From contig JAHJIY010000031.1 of assembly GCA_018823175.1 (NCBI GenBank), positions 1 through 40,171 of the forward strand: a stretch of 40,171 nt of DNA. Reading direction: 5' to 3'. The number at the start of each line of letters is the position of its first letter. Positions within the stretch are counted from its first letter, which is position 1. The DNA comes from Pseudomonadota bacterium (GTDB lineage: Bacteria > Desulfobacterota > Desulfobulbia > Desulfobulbales > JAHJIY01). The notes under the pieces were generated by a model. The model made no database searches. It was not told the origin of the DNA and was given only the letters and a program-made list of their open reading frames with translations. Of this stretch, positions 25,191 through 35,923 are shown piece after piece. Both the position numbers and the translations under genes were made by a program.

Positions 25191-26912
25191 ATGGGTAACA
25201 TTCAAACAGAAACCAATGAACAGGGGAGCTTTGCACAGCTCTTCGAGGACAGCCTGATCAAGGTTGCCAACGTCGGGGAAGTAGTCACCGGCACAATTAT
25301 CGAAATCTCCAAAGACTGCGCACTGGTCGATATTGGAGATAAATCTGAAAGCAGAATTCGACTTTCAGAGTTCAAAACCGAAGGAGAGCCAATTGACGTA
25401 AAGGTTGGCGACGTTTTTGACGTATTCGTTGAAAAACGTGAATCAGAAGGCGGCATCCGCCTCTCCAGAGAAAAAGCCATCGGGATCAAAGTTTGGGAAA
25501 ATATTGCCAAAATACAGGAAGCGGACGAAACCATTCAAGGTCGTATCGACAACCGGGTCAAAGGCGGCCTGTCAGTTGATATCGGCGTCCCGGCCTTTCT
25601 TCCTTATTCCCAAATCGACCTGCGTCCAGTCAAAGACATGGACAACCTGATCGGCCAGACCTTCGACTTCAAAGTCCTGAAATATAATCGCAAGCGCAAC
25701 AATGTAGTTATCTCAAGACGCGCCATTCTTGAGGAAGAACGCAATAAGCTCCGTGAGAAAATGCGCTCAACCCTCAATGAAGGTTCGATCATCAAAGGCA
25801 GCATAACCAACATCACCGATTACGGCATCTTCATCGACCTCGGCGGCATGGACGGATTGTGCCACATCACCGATCTTTCCTGGGGACGGGTATCGCATCC
25901 CTCCAAACTCTTCAAGGTCGGCGAAGAAACAGAGGTCAAGGTCCTTAAATACGACAAGGATACCGACAAGGTATCTTTGGGCATCAAACAACTTAAAGAA
26001 GATCCATGGAGCAAGGTTCTGGAGCGTTATCCGATTGGCGAAAGAACCACCGGCAAAGTAGTAAGCACCACCGATTACGGTGTTTTTGCCGAACTTGAAG
26101 AAGGCGTTGAAGGTCTGATTCATGTTTCAGAAATGTCCTGGTCAAAGAAAAACCGTCATCCATCCAAAATGCTGGAAGTTGGCGAAGAAATCTCCGTGGT
26201 TGTCCTCAACATCGATGTTGACGCCAAACGTATCTCCCTGGGCATGAAGCAGTTGCAAGCCAACCCCTGGGATCTGGTGACCGAAAACTATCCGGTTGGT
26301 TCAATCATTGAAGGAAAAATCAAAAACATTACCGACTTTGGTGTTTTCATCGGCATCGAAGAAGGGATTGACGGCCTGATTCATGTCTCCGACCTTTCAT
26401 GGACGGAACGGATCAAACATCCTTCTGAGAAATATGCCAAGGGTGAAACCATCCAGGCGGTAGTACTCAAAATAGATCGCGAGAATGAGCGCTTCTCTCT
26501 CGGGATCAAGCAAATGGAACCTGATCCATGGCAAGAAGCCATCGAGAAATACCCCCTTGGCTCCCAGGTTGAAGGCAAAATCACCAACGTTACTGATTTC
26601 GGTATCTTTGTTGAGGTTGAGGAAGGAATCGAAGGACTGGTTCACGTCTCGGAAATCAGCAAAGAAAAAATCAACACCCCGATCGGTCTATATAATGTTG
26701 GAGACACTCTTAAGACCCAGGTCATTAATGTCTCGGCAAAAGATCGCAAAATCGGTCTTTCCATTAAAGTACTAACCGAAGATTCAGATCGATCCGATTA
26801 CCACGATTACGCGAGGAAAGAGGCGAGCAACGCTCCTTCTACGATCGGTGACCTCCTGAAGGAAGGGCTTGAGACCAAAGACAAGGAAGATGAGATCAAA
26901 GAAAAAGAATAA
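25191..26912 (+). CDS. rpsA: 30S ribosomal protein S1
   Basis: The 573-residue protein has six S1 (OB-fold) RNA-binding repeats, near 28-93, 113-177, 198-267, 284-354, 371-441 and 458-528. The last four are the most alike (TDYGIFIDL, TDYGVFAEL, TDFGVFIGI, TDFGIFVEV, each followed by GL(I/V/C)HV(S/T)). S1 binds mRNA leaders and helps load them on the 30S subunit. Length matches full-length proteobacterial S1. The start at 25191 is 10 bases from AAGGAGG. An ATG at 25184, only 3 bases from it, would give just M-S-N-G-stop in another frame. The gene is followed by sppA and ihfB; rpsA-ihfB linkage is also known in enterics. Confidence 0.97.
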   Translation: MGNIQTETNEQGSFAQLFEDSLIKVANVGEVVTGTIIEISKDCALVDIGDKSESRIRLSEFKTEGEPIDVKVGDVFDVFVEKRESEGGIRLSREKAIGIKVWENIAKIQEADETIQGRIDNRVKGGLSVDIGVPAFLPYSQIDLRPVKDMDNLIGQTFDFKVLKYNRKRNNVVISRRAILEEERNKLREKMRSTLNEGSIIKGSITNITDYGIFIDLGGMDGLCHITDLSWGRVSHPSKLFKVGEETEVKVLKYDKDTDKVSLGIKQLKEDPWSKVLERYPIGERTTGKVVSTTDYGVFAELEEGVEGLIHVSEMSWSKKNRHPSKMLEVGEEISVVVLNIDVDAKRISLGMKQLQANPWDLVTENYPVGSIIEGKIKNITDFGVFIGIEEGIDGLIHVSDLSWTERIKHPSEKYAKGETIQAVVLKIDRENERFSLGIKQMEPDPWQEAIEKYPLGSQVEGKITNVTDFGIFVEVEEGIEGLVHVSEISKEKINTPIGLYNVGDTLKTQVINVSAKDRKIGLSIKVLTEDSDRSDYHDYARKEASNAPSTIGDLLKEGLETKDKEDEIKEKE

Positions 26913-26938
26913 TAAAATTAAATAACGGTAACGGAACC

Positions 26939-27859
26939 ATGACAAAAAGGTTATTTCACCAAAACCACCCTATTCTTACCGGAATCTTCATTCTGGGGGG
27001 AATATTCATCGTGTGCTGGACAGGAATAACCTTTTTTTCTTCCATGTTCAGCCCGACCAATTCTCCCAAAGCTGATCTTTTCAGCAAAGGGGCGGTCGGC
27101 ATTATCGAACTGAAGGGAATAATTGTTGACCCGGAGCAGATCATCAAAGATCTGGTGAGCTTCCGGGTCAACAATAATATTAAAGCCATTGTTCTACGAA
27201 TTGACTGCCCTGGTGGCGCAGTCGGCGCCTCTCAGGAAATATTCCGCGAGGTGCAGAGAACCGACCAGACAAAACCGGTTATCGCCTCCATGGGTTCGAT
27301 TGCCGCCTCCGGTGGCTACTACGCCGCCCTTGGCGCCCGAAAAATCATGGCCAGCCGCGGCACACTAACCGGCAGTATCGGAGTCATCATGAAATTTGCC
27401 AATCTGGAAGAGATCTTCCAGAAGATCGGCTACAAAGCCGAGGTGATAAAAAGCGGCAAATTAAAGGATACCGGATCTTCATCCCGGGCCTTGACCCAGA
27501 CTGAACGGAATTTTTTGCAGAACCTGATCGACAATGTCCATAGCCAGTTTGTCAAAGATGTTGGAAAAGCAAGAAATCTTCCGGAAGAAAAAGTTCGTGA
27601 ACTGGCCGATGGCCGGATATTTTCCGGAGAGCAGGCCAAGGAACTTGGCCTGATTGACAACTTTGGCAATTTTACCGATGCAACGATGGAAGCAGCGGCT
27701 ATGGCAAACCTGAAAACAGTAAATCCACAGCTGGTCTATCCGGAACGCAAAAAATTATCAGTTTTTAATTTATTGGCAGGAGAGCAAGGCAGCGCCTTGC
27801 TTGATTTGATCAAACCAAAATATCCCATACTTTCCTATGAATGGTCTTTAGGCCGCTAA
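26939..27859 (+). CDS. sppA: Signal peptide peptidase SppA (short form)
   Basis: The 306-residue protein has an N-terminal TM helix (about 12-34) and a single S49 peptidase domain, so it is the short, bacillus-type form rather than the 618-residue E. coli form. IDCPGGAVGASQ, GSIAASGGYYAALGA (likely nucleophile S124), GTLTGSIGV and KSGKLKDTGS (likely catalytic Lys near K176) are visible. It degrades signal peptides left in the membrane, with its active site on the outer face. It follows rpsA by 26 bp and precedes ihfB by 66 bp, probably in one transcript. Confidence 0.95.
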   Translation: MTKRLFHQNHPILTGIFILGGIFIVCWTGITFFSSMFSPTNSPKADLFSKGAVGIIELKGIIVDPEQIIKDLVSFRVNNNIKAIVLRIDCPGGAVGASQEIFREVQRTDQTKPVIASMGSIAASGGYYAALGARKIMASRGTLTGSIGVIMKFANLEEIFQKIGYKAEVIKSGKLKDTGSSSRALTQTERNFLQNLIDNVHSQFVKDVGKARNLPEEKVRELADGRIFSGEQAKELGLIDNFGNFTDATMEAAAMANLKTVNPQLVYPERKKLSVFNLLAGEQGSALLDLIKPKYPILSYEWSLGR

Positions 27860-27925
27860 TCAAGTCAAAGCGCCAGAAAAAACCATTACCCAGAAAGAGA
27901 GAAATAACAGGAAGAGTTAATTAAC

Positions 27926-28213
27926 ATGTTAAAAAAAGATTTAATCGACCAGGTAACCGAAAAAATGAACGGCTATCTAAAAAAAGACATCAGCCAGGCC
28001 ATTGACATAATATTGGATTCTATTACCGAGGCCTTGATCGAGGAACGCCGGGTCGAAATAAGAGGGTTTGGCAGTTTCAGTGTTCGTCACCGGAAGGCCA
28101 GATCCACCAAAAATCCGCGAACCGGGGAAGTAATGAATATCCCGCCTCGCAAAACTCTGCACTTCACGATGAGTAAATCTCTGAAAAAACCACTGGCTGG
28201 TGAAAGTAAATAA
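27926..28213 (+). CDS. ihfB: Integration host factor / HU-family DNA-binding protein, IHF-beta type
   Basis: The 95-residue protein has the bacterial histone-like fold. RGFGSFSVRHRKARSTKNPR contains the beta-arm region with the DNA-intercalating Pro segment (NPRTGE), and IPPRKTLHFTMSKSLKK is a typical C-terminus. The arm and the place downstream of rpsA favour IHF-beta over HU. It bends DNA in promoters and replication or recombination sites. A CAGGAAGAG lies about 11 bases before the ATG. It is the last gene of the rpsA-sppA-ihfB group. Confidence 0.9.
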   Translation: MLKKDLIDQVTEKMNGYLKKDISQAIDIILDSITEALIEERRVEIRGFGSFSVRHRKARSTKNPRTGEVMNIPPRKTLHFTMSKSLKKPLAGESK

Positions 28214-28229
28214 TAAACCGCTGAGCGAT

Positions 28230-28256
28230 TTTTTAAGGAAGCCGGCCACTTAAAAA
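28230..28256. terminator. Possible bidirectional terminator between ihfB and the Sua5/YciO gene
   Basis: TTTTTAAG (28230-28237) and CTTAAAAA (28249-28256) form an 8-bp AT-rich stem around an 11-nt loop containing GCCGGC. Two convergent genes end on either side. The stem is weak, so the call is tentative. Confidence 0.35.
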
Positions 28257-28289
28257 CACCTGAACATCTGCCGGTGAGACATGAAAAAA

Positions 28290-28898
28290 CTAGAAGAAAA
28301 CGCTGGTATCGCCTTTACCCTCTCGCAGGACAACAATTTCATCATTCACCAATGAAATTATGCTGGACGGTGAAGGAAATACTGTACCGCCATCAATAAT
28401 GATGTCTACCTGTCTGCCAAAACGTTCCTCCATTTCATAAGCTTCCGCCATTGGCGGATCATCTGGATCAACAATGGCGCTGGTGGTTAAAATTGGATTT
28501 CCCAACTCTTTGATCAGGGCCCGACATATCTCATTTGCAGGAACCCGGATACCCACCGTCTTTTGTTTGGAAGTCATAATTTTAGGAACAAGTTTTGAGG
28601 TCGGCAGGATGAAGGTGTATGGCCCCGGCAGATTCTTTTTCATCAGCCGGTATGATGCGTTTGACACATGACAATATTGGCTCAAGTCCTTCAAGTCGGC
28701 GCACATAAAGCTGAAAGGCTTTTCCTGGGCCCTTCTTTTGAGCTGATAGATACGTTTAACCGCCTTCTGATTAAAAATATCACAGCCGATACCATAAATC
28801 GTATCGGTTGGATAGCAGATAACCGCCCCCTTGCGCAGTTGATCCACCACTTGTTTAATCAGGCGGTCCTGAGGATTTTGTGGATTAATCTCCAGCAA
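28290..28898 (-). CDS. Sua5/YciO/YrdC-family protein (threonylcarbamoyl-AMP synthase or YciO-like)
   Basis: The 202-residue protein has the family's N-terminal KGAVICYPTDTIYGIGCD, KRRAQEKPFSFMC and PGPYTFILPTS, and a later VGIRVPAN. Sua5/YrdC makes threonylcarbamoyl-AMP for t6A37 of tRNA; YciO paralogues share the fold with less certain activity. The wording and length here seem closer to YciO, so I leave the symbol blank. The start appears to be TTG at 28898, with AAGGG eight bases upstream; no ATG fits. It converges on ihfB. Confidence 0.85.
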   Translation of the reverse strand: MLEINPQNPQDRLIKQVVDQLRKGAVICYPTDTIYGIGCDIFNQKAVKRIYQLKRRAQEKPFSFMCADLKDLSQYCHVSNASYRLMKKNLPGPYTFILPTSKLVPKIMTSKQKTVGIRVPANEICRALIKELGNPILTTSAIVDPDDPPMAEAYEMEERFGRQVDIIIDGGTVFPSPSSIISLVNDEIVVLREGKGDTSVFF

Positions 28899-28964
28899 GT
28901 TGATGACCCTTATGGTTATAGTCGACTATCTATAATCAGATGAACATGCAAAGCGAAACGCATT

Positions 28965-29008
28965 CCCCGCAGCTCGAAGTCTCACGCTGTTCGCTATCTG
29001 CTGTGGGG
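28965..29008. repeat. Inverted repeat between the Sua5/YciO and ppx genes
   Basis: CCCCGCAG (28965-28972) pairs with CTGTGGGG (29001-29008), 8 bp including one G-U pair, with a 28-nt loop. A TATAAT lies at 28931-28936 on the plus strand without a clear -35. The structure sits in the divergent gap, 55 bp before the ppx start, and could be a leader structure of the ppx-guaB-guaA transcript. Confidence 0.4.
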
Positions 29009-29063
29009 AGCTTCAATTACGGATAGCTCAAAATAGCGCTCAATATCATAATTTATTCACCCC

Positions 29064-30038
29064 ATGGAAGCAACGGCAAATATAACTAAAACGGTTGCGG
29101 GAATTGACTTGGGGAGTAACAGTTTCCGCCTGCTGGTCAGTCAATTATCAGATTCCGGTCTGCACCCCCTGCATAAAAACCTGCGGACCGTTCGTCTGGG
29201 TCAAGGTTTATCGCAGACCTCAATCCTGACCGGGGAGGCGATTGCCCGAGGACTGGCGGTCCTGACTGATTACAAAAAAATACTTGAACAATACCAACCG
29301 GTCAGCATCCGGGCTTGTGGCACCGCCGCCCTTCGAATCGCCGAAAACAGAACTGAATTTATTCTTGAAGCGGAAAAAATACTAAGCGTCCCGATCGAAA
29401 TTATCAGCGGAGAGGAAGAGGCGCAACTGGCTCTGCGTGGCACTTTGTCGGCTTTTAGCAACAGCGAATCAGACAAACCATTCCTGATCATCGACGTGGG
29501 AGGAGGCAGCACTGAACTTATCTATCTGGCAAAGGATAACGCCCACCCCACAATACAAAGTATCGCGGTGGGCGCCGTCACCCTGACCGAAAAACTGGCC
29601 CGTCAACAAACGGCCCCAGTGGACCTCCGGCCTGAGTTCAAGGATTTTTTTGGGAAAATACGCAACGCCAGACCTCTTTCGATCATTGCCACCGGCGGCA
29701 CTGCCACCGCACTGGCGGCATTAGATCTAGGTTTAAAAGATTACGATGGACAAATAGTTCAAGGGCACTTACTGGATATCGTACACCTGGATAATATATT
29801 TAATCGGCTTAGCCAAATATCCCCGGCCGAACGTAATCTTTTACCTGGACTTGAACAGGGTCGGGGGGATATTATCGTGGCAGGAATTATGATATACAAA
29901 ATAATCCTCGAACACGCCGAAGTGCAACAAATGACAATCAGTGACTCAGGCCTGCTGGAAGGGATCGTCCTGAGCCAACTGCCTGCATACAAGATTAATC
30001 AGGCCACAAAATATCCTGCTGACAAAGATTCGATATAA
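29064..30038 (+). CDS. Exopolyphosphatase / pppGpp phosphohydrolase family (Ppx/GppA)
   Basis: The 324-residue protein has the actin-like ATPase phosphate loops VAGIDLGSNSFRLLV (N-terminus) and IDVGGGSTELIY, with ISGEEEAQLALRGT and IIATGGTATALAAL between and after. Length fits the short Ppx form lacking the C-terminal HD-like domain of E. coli Ppx (513 residues). It should remove phosphate from polyphosphate or convert pppGpp to ppGpp; sequence alone does not tell which. No Shine-Dalgarno is seen before the ATG. The guaB start follows 15 bp after the stop, so it is likely the first gene of ppx-guaB-guaA. The pairing is fitting because (p)ppGpp inhibits GTP synthesis. Confidence 0.9.
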   Translation: MEATANITKTVAGIDLGSNSFRLLVSQLSDSGLHPLHKNLRTVRLGQGLSQTSILTGEAIARGLAVLTDYKKILEQYQPVSIRACGTAALRIAENRTEFILEAEKILSVPIEIISGEEEAQLALRGTLSAFSNSESDKPFLIIDVGGGSTELIYLAKDNAHPTIQSIAVGAVTLTEKLARQQTAPVDLRPEFKDFFGKIRNARPLSIIATGGTATALAALDLGLKDYDGQIVQGHLLDIVHLDNIFNRLSQISPAERNLLPGLEQGRGDIIVAGIMIYKIILEHAEVQQMTISDSGLLEGIVLSQLPAYKINQATKYPADKDSI

Positions 30039-30050
30039 AAAAGGAGATAA

Positions 30051-31517
<1,467 letters not shown>

Positions 31518-31560
31518 GACAAACATCAAAGATTAATCTTTAAATAAGATAGACACCATC

Positions 31561-33132
31561 ATGGATATCCACAGCGAAAAGATACTACTGCTTGATTTCG
31601 GCTCACAGTACACACAGCTCATCGCCCGCCGGGTCAGGGAATCCGGGGTTTATTGTGAACTATACCCCTGGGATCTCGACCCGAAAACCATCCAGGAATT
31701 TGCCCCCAGCGGCATCATTCTTTCCGGCGGCCCCCAGTCCGTTCATGAAGAGCATACACCCAGGGCCGACGATATCGTTTTCTCCCTCGGGGTGCCGGTT
31801 CTTGGAATCTGCTATGGCATGCAGACCATGGCCGCCCAGCTGGGAGGCAAAGTGGAGTCGGCCGAGCACCGTGAATATGGTTATGCCCAGATTCGGGCCC
31901 GCCACCATTCACGCCTGTTAAAAGATATCGAAGATCACGCCAGCTCCGAAGGTTATGGTTTACTGGATGTCTGGATGAGCCATGGCGACCGGGTCAACCA
32001 GCTGCCCGAGGGCTTTGTCGCTATCTGTGAATCCGACAACGCCCCTCTGGCCGGCATGGCCGACGAGGCCAGAGGTTTCTATGGCCTGCAGTTTCATCCT
32101 GAAGTAACCCACACCCGCCAGGGCCAGCGCATTATAGATCGCTTTGTCCACGACATCTGCGGTTGCGGCAACCTCTGGAACCCTGAGTCCATTATCGAGA
32201 ATTCCATCACTCAAATCCGTGACAAAGTCGGCAGTGACGAAGTTCTGCTCGGCCTTTCCGGGGGGGTTGATTCTTCGGTCGTCGCCGCTCTGCTCCACCG
32301 GGCAATCGGCCCCCAGCTCACATGTGTATTTGTCGATAATGGCCTATTACGCCTCAATGAAGGGGACCAGGTCATGAAAACCTTCGCCGCCCACATGGGA
32401 ATCAAGGTCATCAGAGTTGATGCGGAAAAACTTTTCCTGGACAAGCTGGCAGGGGTGGCGGATCCCGAGCAGAAAAGAAAGATCATCGGCAACACCTTCA
32501 TTGATATCTTTGAACAGGAAGCAGAAAAACTGACCAATGTCAAATGGCTGGCCCAGGGCACCATTTACCCAGATGTTATCGAGTCGGCCGGGGCCAAAAC
32601 AGGCAAGGCCAAGGTCATCAAATCTCATCATAACGTAGGTGGATTACCGGATTACATGAAACTTAAACTGGTTGAACCATTGCGGGAACTTTTCAAGGAT
32701 GAGGTCCGCAAGATCGGCCTGGAACTGGGGTTACCGTCCGAGATGGTCAACCGACATCCCTTCCCCGGCCCGGGACTCGGAGTCCGTATTCTGGGCGAAG
32801 TTCACAAGGAGTATGCCGACACCTTACGCCTGGCCGACCATATCTTTATCGAGGAGCTGTTCAATTCCGGACTGTATGAAAAGACCTCGCAGGCCTTTAC
32901 CGTCTTTCTGCCGATAAAATCGGTAGGAGTAGTGGGAGACAACCGGCAGTATGCCCATGTCGTCGCCCTGCGTGCCGTAGAAACGGTTGACTTTATGACC
33001 GCTCGCTGGGCCCACCTTCCCTACGACTTTCTTGATCATGTGACCCGTCGGATATGCAATGAAGTCCGCGGCGTATCACGGGTAGTCTATGATATCACCG
33101 GCAAACCGCCTGGGACTATTGAATGGGAGTAA
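31561..33132 (+). CDS. guaA: GMP synthase (glutamine-hydrolysing)
   Basis: The 523-residue enzyme aminates XMP to GMP. The N-terminal class I glutamine amidotransferase has GICYGMQ (C84) and FHPEV (H179, E181). The ATP-pyrophosphatase domain has [12 protein letters not shown] (P-loop 233-239). The C-terminal dimerisation domain includes [13 protein letters not shown] and ends GTIEWE, as is typical. The start has only a weak AAGATAG upstream. It closes the ppx-guaB-guaA group and is followed by a clear terminator. Confidence 0.97.
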   Translation: MDIHSEKILLLDFGSQYTQLIARRVRESGVYCELYPWDLDPKTIQEFAPSGIILSGGPQSVHEEHTPRADDIVFSLGVPVLGICYGMQTMAAQLGGKVESAEHREYGYAQIRARHHSRLLKDIEDHASSEGYGLLDVWMSHGDRVNQLPEGFVAICESDNAPLAGMADEARGFYGLQFHPEVTHTRQGQRIIDRFVHDICGCGNLWNPESIIENSITQIRDKVGSDEVLLGLSGGVDSSVVAALLHRAIGPQLTCVFVDNGLLRLNEGDQVMKTFAAHMGIKVIRVDAEKLFLDKLAGVADPEQKRKIIGNTFIDIFEQEAEKLTNVKWLAQGTIYPDVIESAGAKTGKAKVIKSHHNVGGLPDYMKLKLVEPLRELFKDEVRKIGLELGLPSEMVNRHPFPGPGLGVRILGEVHKEYADTLRLADHIFIEELFNSGLYEKTSQAFTVFLPIKSVGVVGDNRQYAHVVALRAVETVDFMTARWAHLPYDFLDHVTRRICNEVRGVSRVVYDITGKPPGTIEWE

Positions 33133-33157
33133 GGTTCTCAATCTGCAAATCTTAAAT

Positions 33158-33198
33158 AAAAAAAGCCTCGGCACATTAATTTTGCCGAGGCTTTTTTA
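33158..33198 (+). terminator. Intrinsic terminator after guaA
   Basis: GCCTCGGCA (33165-33173) and TGCCGAGGC (33183-33191) form a perfect 9-bp GC-rich stem with a 9-nt loop. It is preceded by seven A and followed by six T, which extend the stem. It lies 33 bp after the guaA stop. The A-run on the left makes it potentially bidirectional. Confidence 0.95.
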
Positions 33199-33380
33199 TT
33201 CCTCGATATACTCTCAATTATTAGTTCCCATTGGATTAAATTATTAATTTCCGTCTCTCCCCTTGCCTGTGATAAAATATTTGAAATACCAACCAGACAT
33301 AGCTGGCATTTTATGCCTTATCCCGCAACAGTAAGGCCACAACCAGTTAAAAAATCTTGGAAATAACCAAGGGAAATCTG

Positions 33381-34676
33381 ATGATGAATGAGATAAAAAA
33401 AATTAAACCAGCCGCCGTGTTCACCGACCTGAACATGGCTAATCGCCTGCTTGAATGCATTGCCAGAATAAGTAGTACCATCTCCGTAAAAAAACTCAGC
33501 TTCCAGCGGCGACTGGACATCATTTTACAGGTAATTCTTGACTATCTGGGGGCCGATCACGGCTCAATCATGATCCTGGAAAATAAGAAAAAATTAGTGG
33601 TAAAAGCAGCGAGCAAGTCCGAACTTATCGGCAAAGAACAACTACTTTCCTCTAATTCAATCGCCTCCTGGGTCGCACAATCAGGCAAACCTCTTTTTGT
33701 GCCGGATATCACCAAGGACAAGCGCTTCAAGGGCAGAGGCAAAGGCTACAAGAAAAAATCGCTGCTTTCGGTGCCAATCATGAGTGAAAACAAGGTCGCC
33801 GGCGTAATAAATGTTACCGACAAGACCGGCAGCAAAGATCTGCTCAACGATGACATCGCCTATCTTTTGGACTTCAGTAGCCTGTTACTATGGGCCGTAA
33901 TGCAGGAAAACCTCCACACCGAGCTGAAAAAACAACGAAATACCTTGAAAAAACGCAACCAGGAACTGCGATGCCAGGAAAAACTGAAGGCCAACCTGTC
34001 CAGCAGCCTCATCCATGACCTGAAGGGCCCACTCTCAGAAGTTGTAGCCAATCTCGACATCCTTTCCTACTCAATTGCCGATGACAACAAAGAGTTTCTC
34101 GAATCGGCCCAGCTGGGGTGCGACCGAGCGGTAAGCATGGTCTCAAATCTAGTCAGCATCGATAAAATTGAAGACGGCAAACTTAAACTGCTGCGTGAGG
34201 AAATCAAGCCGGAAGATCTTCTGCAGGAGTCCATAATTTCAATTCAGGGACTAGCCAAAATCAAAGATGTCAAATTGATTATCGATCCTCTTGGCTTCCT
34301 TCCTCCCCTCTCCCTCGACCGGATCCTGATTTTTCGGGTACTGCAGAACCTTTTAACAAATGCCTTAAGTTACGCCCCAAACGGCTCGACCATCCACGTC
34401 GGCTGTCAGCAGCCAGCAAAAAATACTCATTTGGAATTTTATGTAATTGACCAGGGAGAAGGCATCGCCCCGGACAGCCAGCAAATAATTTTCAAAAAAT
34501 ACGCCCGAATCTCCAAGAAAAATGACAATCTGACCGGCACCGGCCTCGGGCTTTTCTTCTGCAAATTAGCCGTTAACGAACACGGCGGAGAAATCGGGGT
34601 GGAGAGCATCCCGGGCCAAGGCAGCCGCTTTTATTTTTCGATCCCCCTGACCTTGGTAAAACAAAGGAATATTTAA
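33381..34676 (+). CDS. GAF-domain sensor histidine kinase
   Basis: From the ATG six bases after AAGGGA, the product has 431 residues; a TTG eight codons upstream is less likely. A GAF domain spans about 40-180 (ADHGSIMILE, KSLLSVPIM, AGVINVTDK). A short coiled coil follows, then the dimerisation helix SSLIHDLKGPLSEV with phospho-acceptor His near 212. The catalytic domain has the N box (VLQNLLTNAL), G1 (IDQGEGIAP) and G2 (TGTGLGLFFCK). No TM helix is present, so it senses a cytoplasmic signal. The stop overlaps the start of the REC-TPR gene (TAATG), so that protein is its probable phosphorylation partner. Confidence 0.94.
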   Translation: MMNEIKKIKPAAVFTDLNMANRLLECIARISSTISVKKLSFQRRLDIILQVILDYLGADHGSIMILENKKKLVVKAASKSELIGKEQLLSSNSIASWVAQSGKPLFVPDITKDKRFKGRGKGYKKKSLLSVPIMSENKVAGVINVTDKTGSKDLLNDDIAYLLDFSSLLLWAVMQENLHTELKKQRNTLKKRNQELRCQEKLKANLSSSLIHDLKGPLSEVVANLDILSYSIADDNKEFLESAQLGCDRAVSMVSNLVSIDKIEDGKLKLLREEIKPEDLLQESIISIQGLAKIKDVKLIIDPLGFLPPLSLDRILIFRVLQNLLTNALSYAPNGSTIHVGCQQPAKNTHLEFYVIDQGEGIAPDSQQIIFKKYARISKKNDNLTGTGLGLFFCKLAVNEHGGEIGVESIPGQGSRFYFSIPLTLVKQRNI

Positions 34677-35833
34677 TGAAGCCACTTGCTGAGATGAATT
34701 TTCTGATCGTTGATGATATTGACAACATGCGTCGTTCCATTCGCGCCATGTTGAAACTGATCAACTACGGTAGACGCTATTACGAAGCGGCCAATGGCCG
34801 AGAGGCTTGGAAATTACTGGAAGAAGGAGAGTTCACCCCCGACTTCATTATCTCCGACTACAATATGCCGCAAATGTCGGGAACCGAACTTCTCGCCCAA
34901 ATCCGCGCCAGCAAAAAATTCCGGGACATTCCCTTTCTGATGATTACCGCCGAGGCAAACATGGAGGTGGTCGCCGAAGCGGCAGAACATGATGTTGATG
35001 CCTATATGACCAAGCCTTTTGTGACCGCCTCGCTGGAACAAAAAATAAACGAACTCCTGGAAAAAGCAAATAACCCCGACCCCGTCACTGTGCATCTGCA
35101 GAATTTAAGAGAGCTAAGGGAAAAAGGAGATATCGACGGCGCAATTGTCGAGGCCAAACTGGCGATCAAGGCCAACAACATATCATCCCGACCTTACCGT
35201 GAACTGGGCCGACTCTATCTGAAAAAAGGCGATCTGGACAACGGACTGACCTGTTTTCAGAAAGCAACCGAAATAAATCGTCTGGATGTGGTTTCCTATC
35301 ATTATCTCGGACAGATCTACCATCGCATGGGACAAACGGACAAAGCGATCAATAATTTTGCCAAGGCCATGGAAATAAGCCCCCGTCACTATGACCGGGC
35401 CATAAATTTTGCCGATCTGCTGATCAAGCAAAAAAAAATTAAAGAAGCGGAAAAAGTTCTTAAACTGGTACTGCGCAACAACGCAGACAATATTGAGATC
35501 AAGGAAACCGTTGCTGATTCCTGCTACCAGAACGGCCTTTATGACCTGGCGGCAAAGGCATTTCGCGAGATAATCAAACAAGACCCCGAACGATCATACC
35601 TGAACAAAAAACTTGGCATCGCCCTGCATCGAAAGGGAGAGAATAACGAAGCCACTCAGGTTATGGAAAAGATAGCGGACAAGGTCGGCGATGATCAAGA
35701 GCTGTTTCTGGCCCTGGCTAAAAGCTACTTTGAAATGAAAATACCGATCAGGGCAGACAAATGGGCCACCAAAGTAATCAGGATTGATCCAACCAACCAG
35801 GAAGCCAGAGAAATTCTTAATAACTGCTTTTAA
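34676..35833 (+). CDS. Response regulator with C-terminal TPR repeats
   Basis: The 385-residue protein has a receiver domain at about 7-128 (DD at 13-14, phospho-acceptor D61 in ISDYNMPQMSG, K113 in TKPF). About 240 residues of TPR-like helical pairs follow (for example LGRLYLKKGDLDNGLTCFQK and LGQIYHRMGQTDKAINNFAK). There is no DNA-binding or enzymatic output domain, so it probably works through protein contacts. AAGGAAT lies seven bases before the ATG, which overlaps the kinase stop. With the next gene, also carrying TPR-like repeats, it may form a signalling scaffold. Confidence 0.93.
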   Translation: MKPLAEMNFLIVDDIDNMRRSIRAMLKLINYGRRYYEAANGREAWKLLEEGEFTPDFIISDYNMPQMSGTELLAQIRASKKFRDIPFLMITAEANMEVVAEAAEHDVDAYMTKPFVTASLEQKINELLEKANNPDPVTVHLQNLRELREKGDIDGAIVEAKLAIKANNISSRPYRELGRLYLKKGDLDNGLTCFQKATEINRLDVVSYHYLGQIYHRMGQTDKAINNFAKAMEISPRHYDRAINFADLLIKQKKIKEAEKVLKLVLRNNADNIEIKETVADSCYQNGLYDLAAKAFREIIKQDPERSYLNKKLGIALHRKGENNEATQVMEKIADKVGDDQELFLALAKSYFEMKIPIRADKWATKVIRIDPTNQEAREILNNCF

Positions 35834-35871
35834 CTCGATTTCTCACAAACATCTAAGCACTTAACCGGAAA

Positions 35872-35907
35872 CGGCTATCTCGCCAGACAAGAAATGCGAG
35901 TTAGCCG
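35872..35907. repeat. Inverted repeat before the zinc-knuckle protein gene
   Basis: CGGCTATCTCGC (35872-35883) pairs with GCGAGTTAGCCG (35896-35907), 12 bp with one T-T mismatch and a 12-nt loop. It fills much of the 90-bp gap between the REC-TPR gene and the next gene and ends 16 bases before the ATG. It could lower read-through or translation of the downstream gene. It is not followed by T-runs. Confidence 0.6.
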
Positions 35908-35923
35908 GGATTAAAAGCATTCT

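Noticed and set aside
25184..25198. Regulatory mini-ORF M-S-N-G before rpsA
   Set aside because: Its ATG is only 3 bases from the Shine-Dalgarno, too close for efficient use; the rpsA ATG is better placed.
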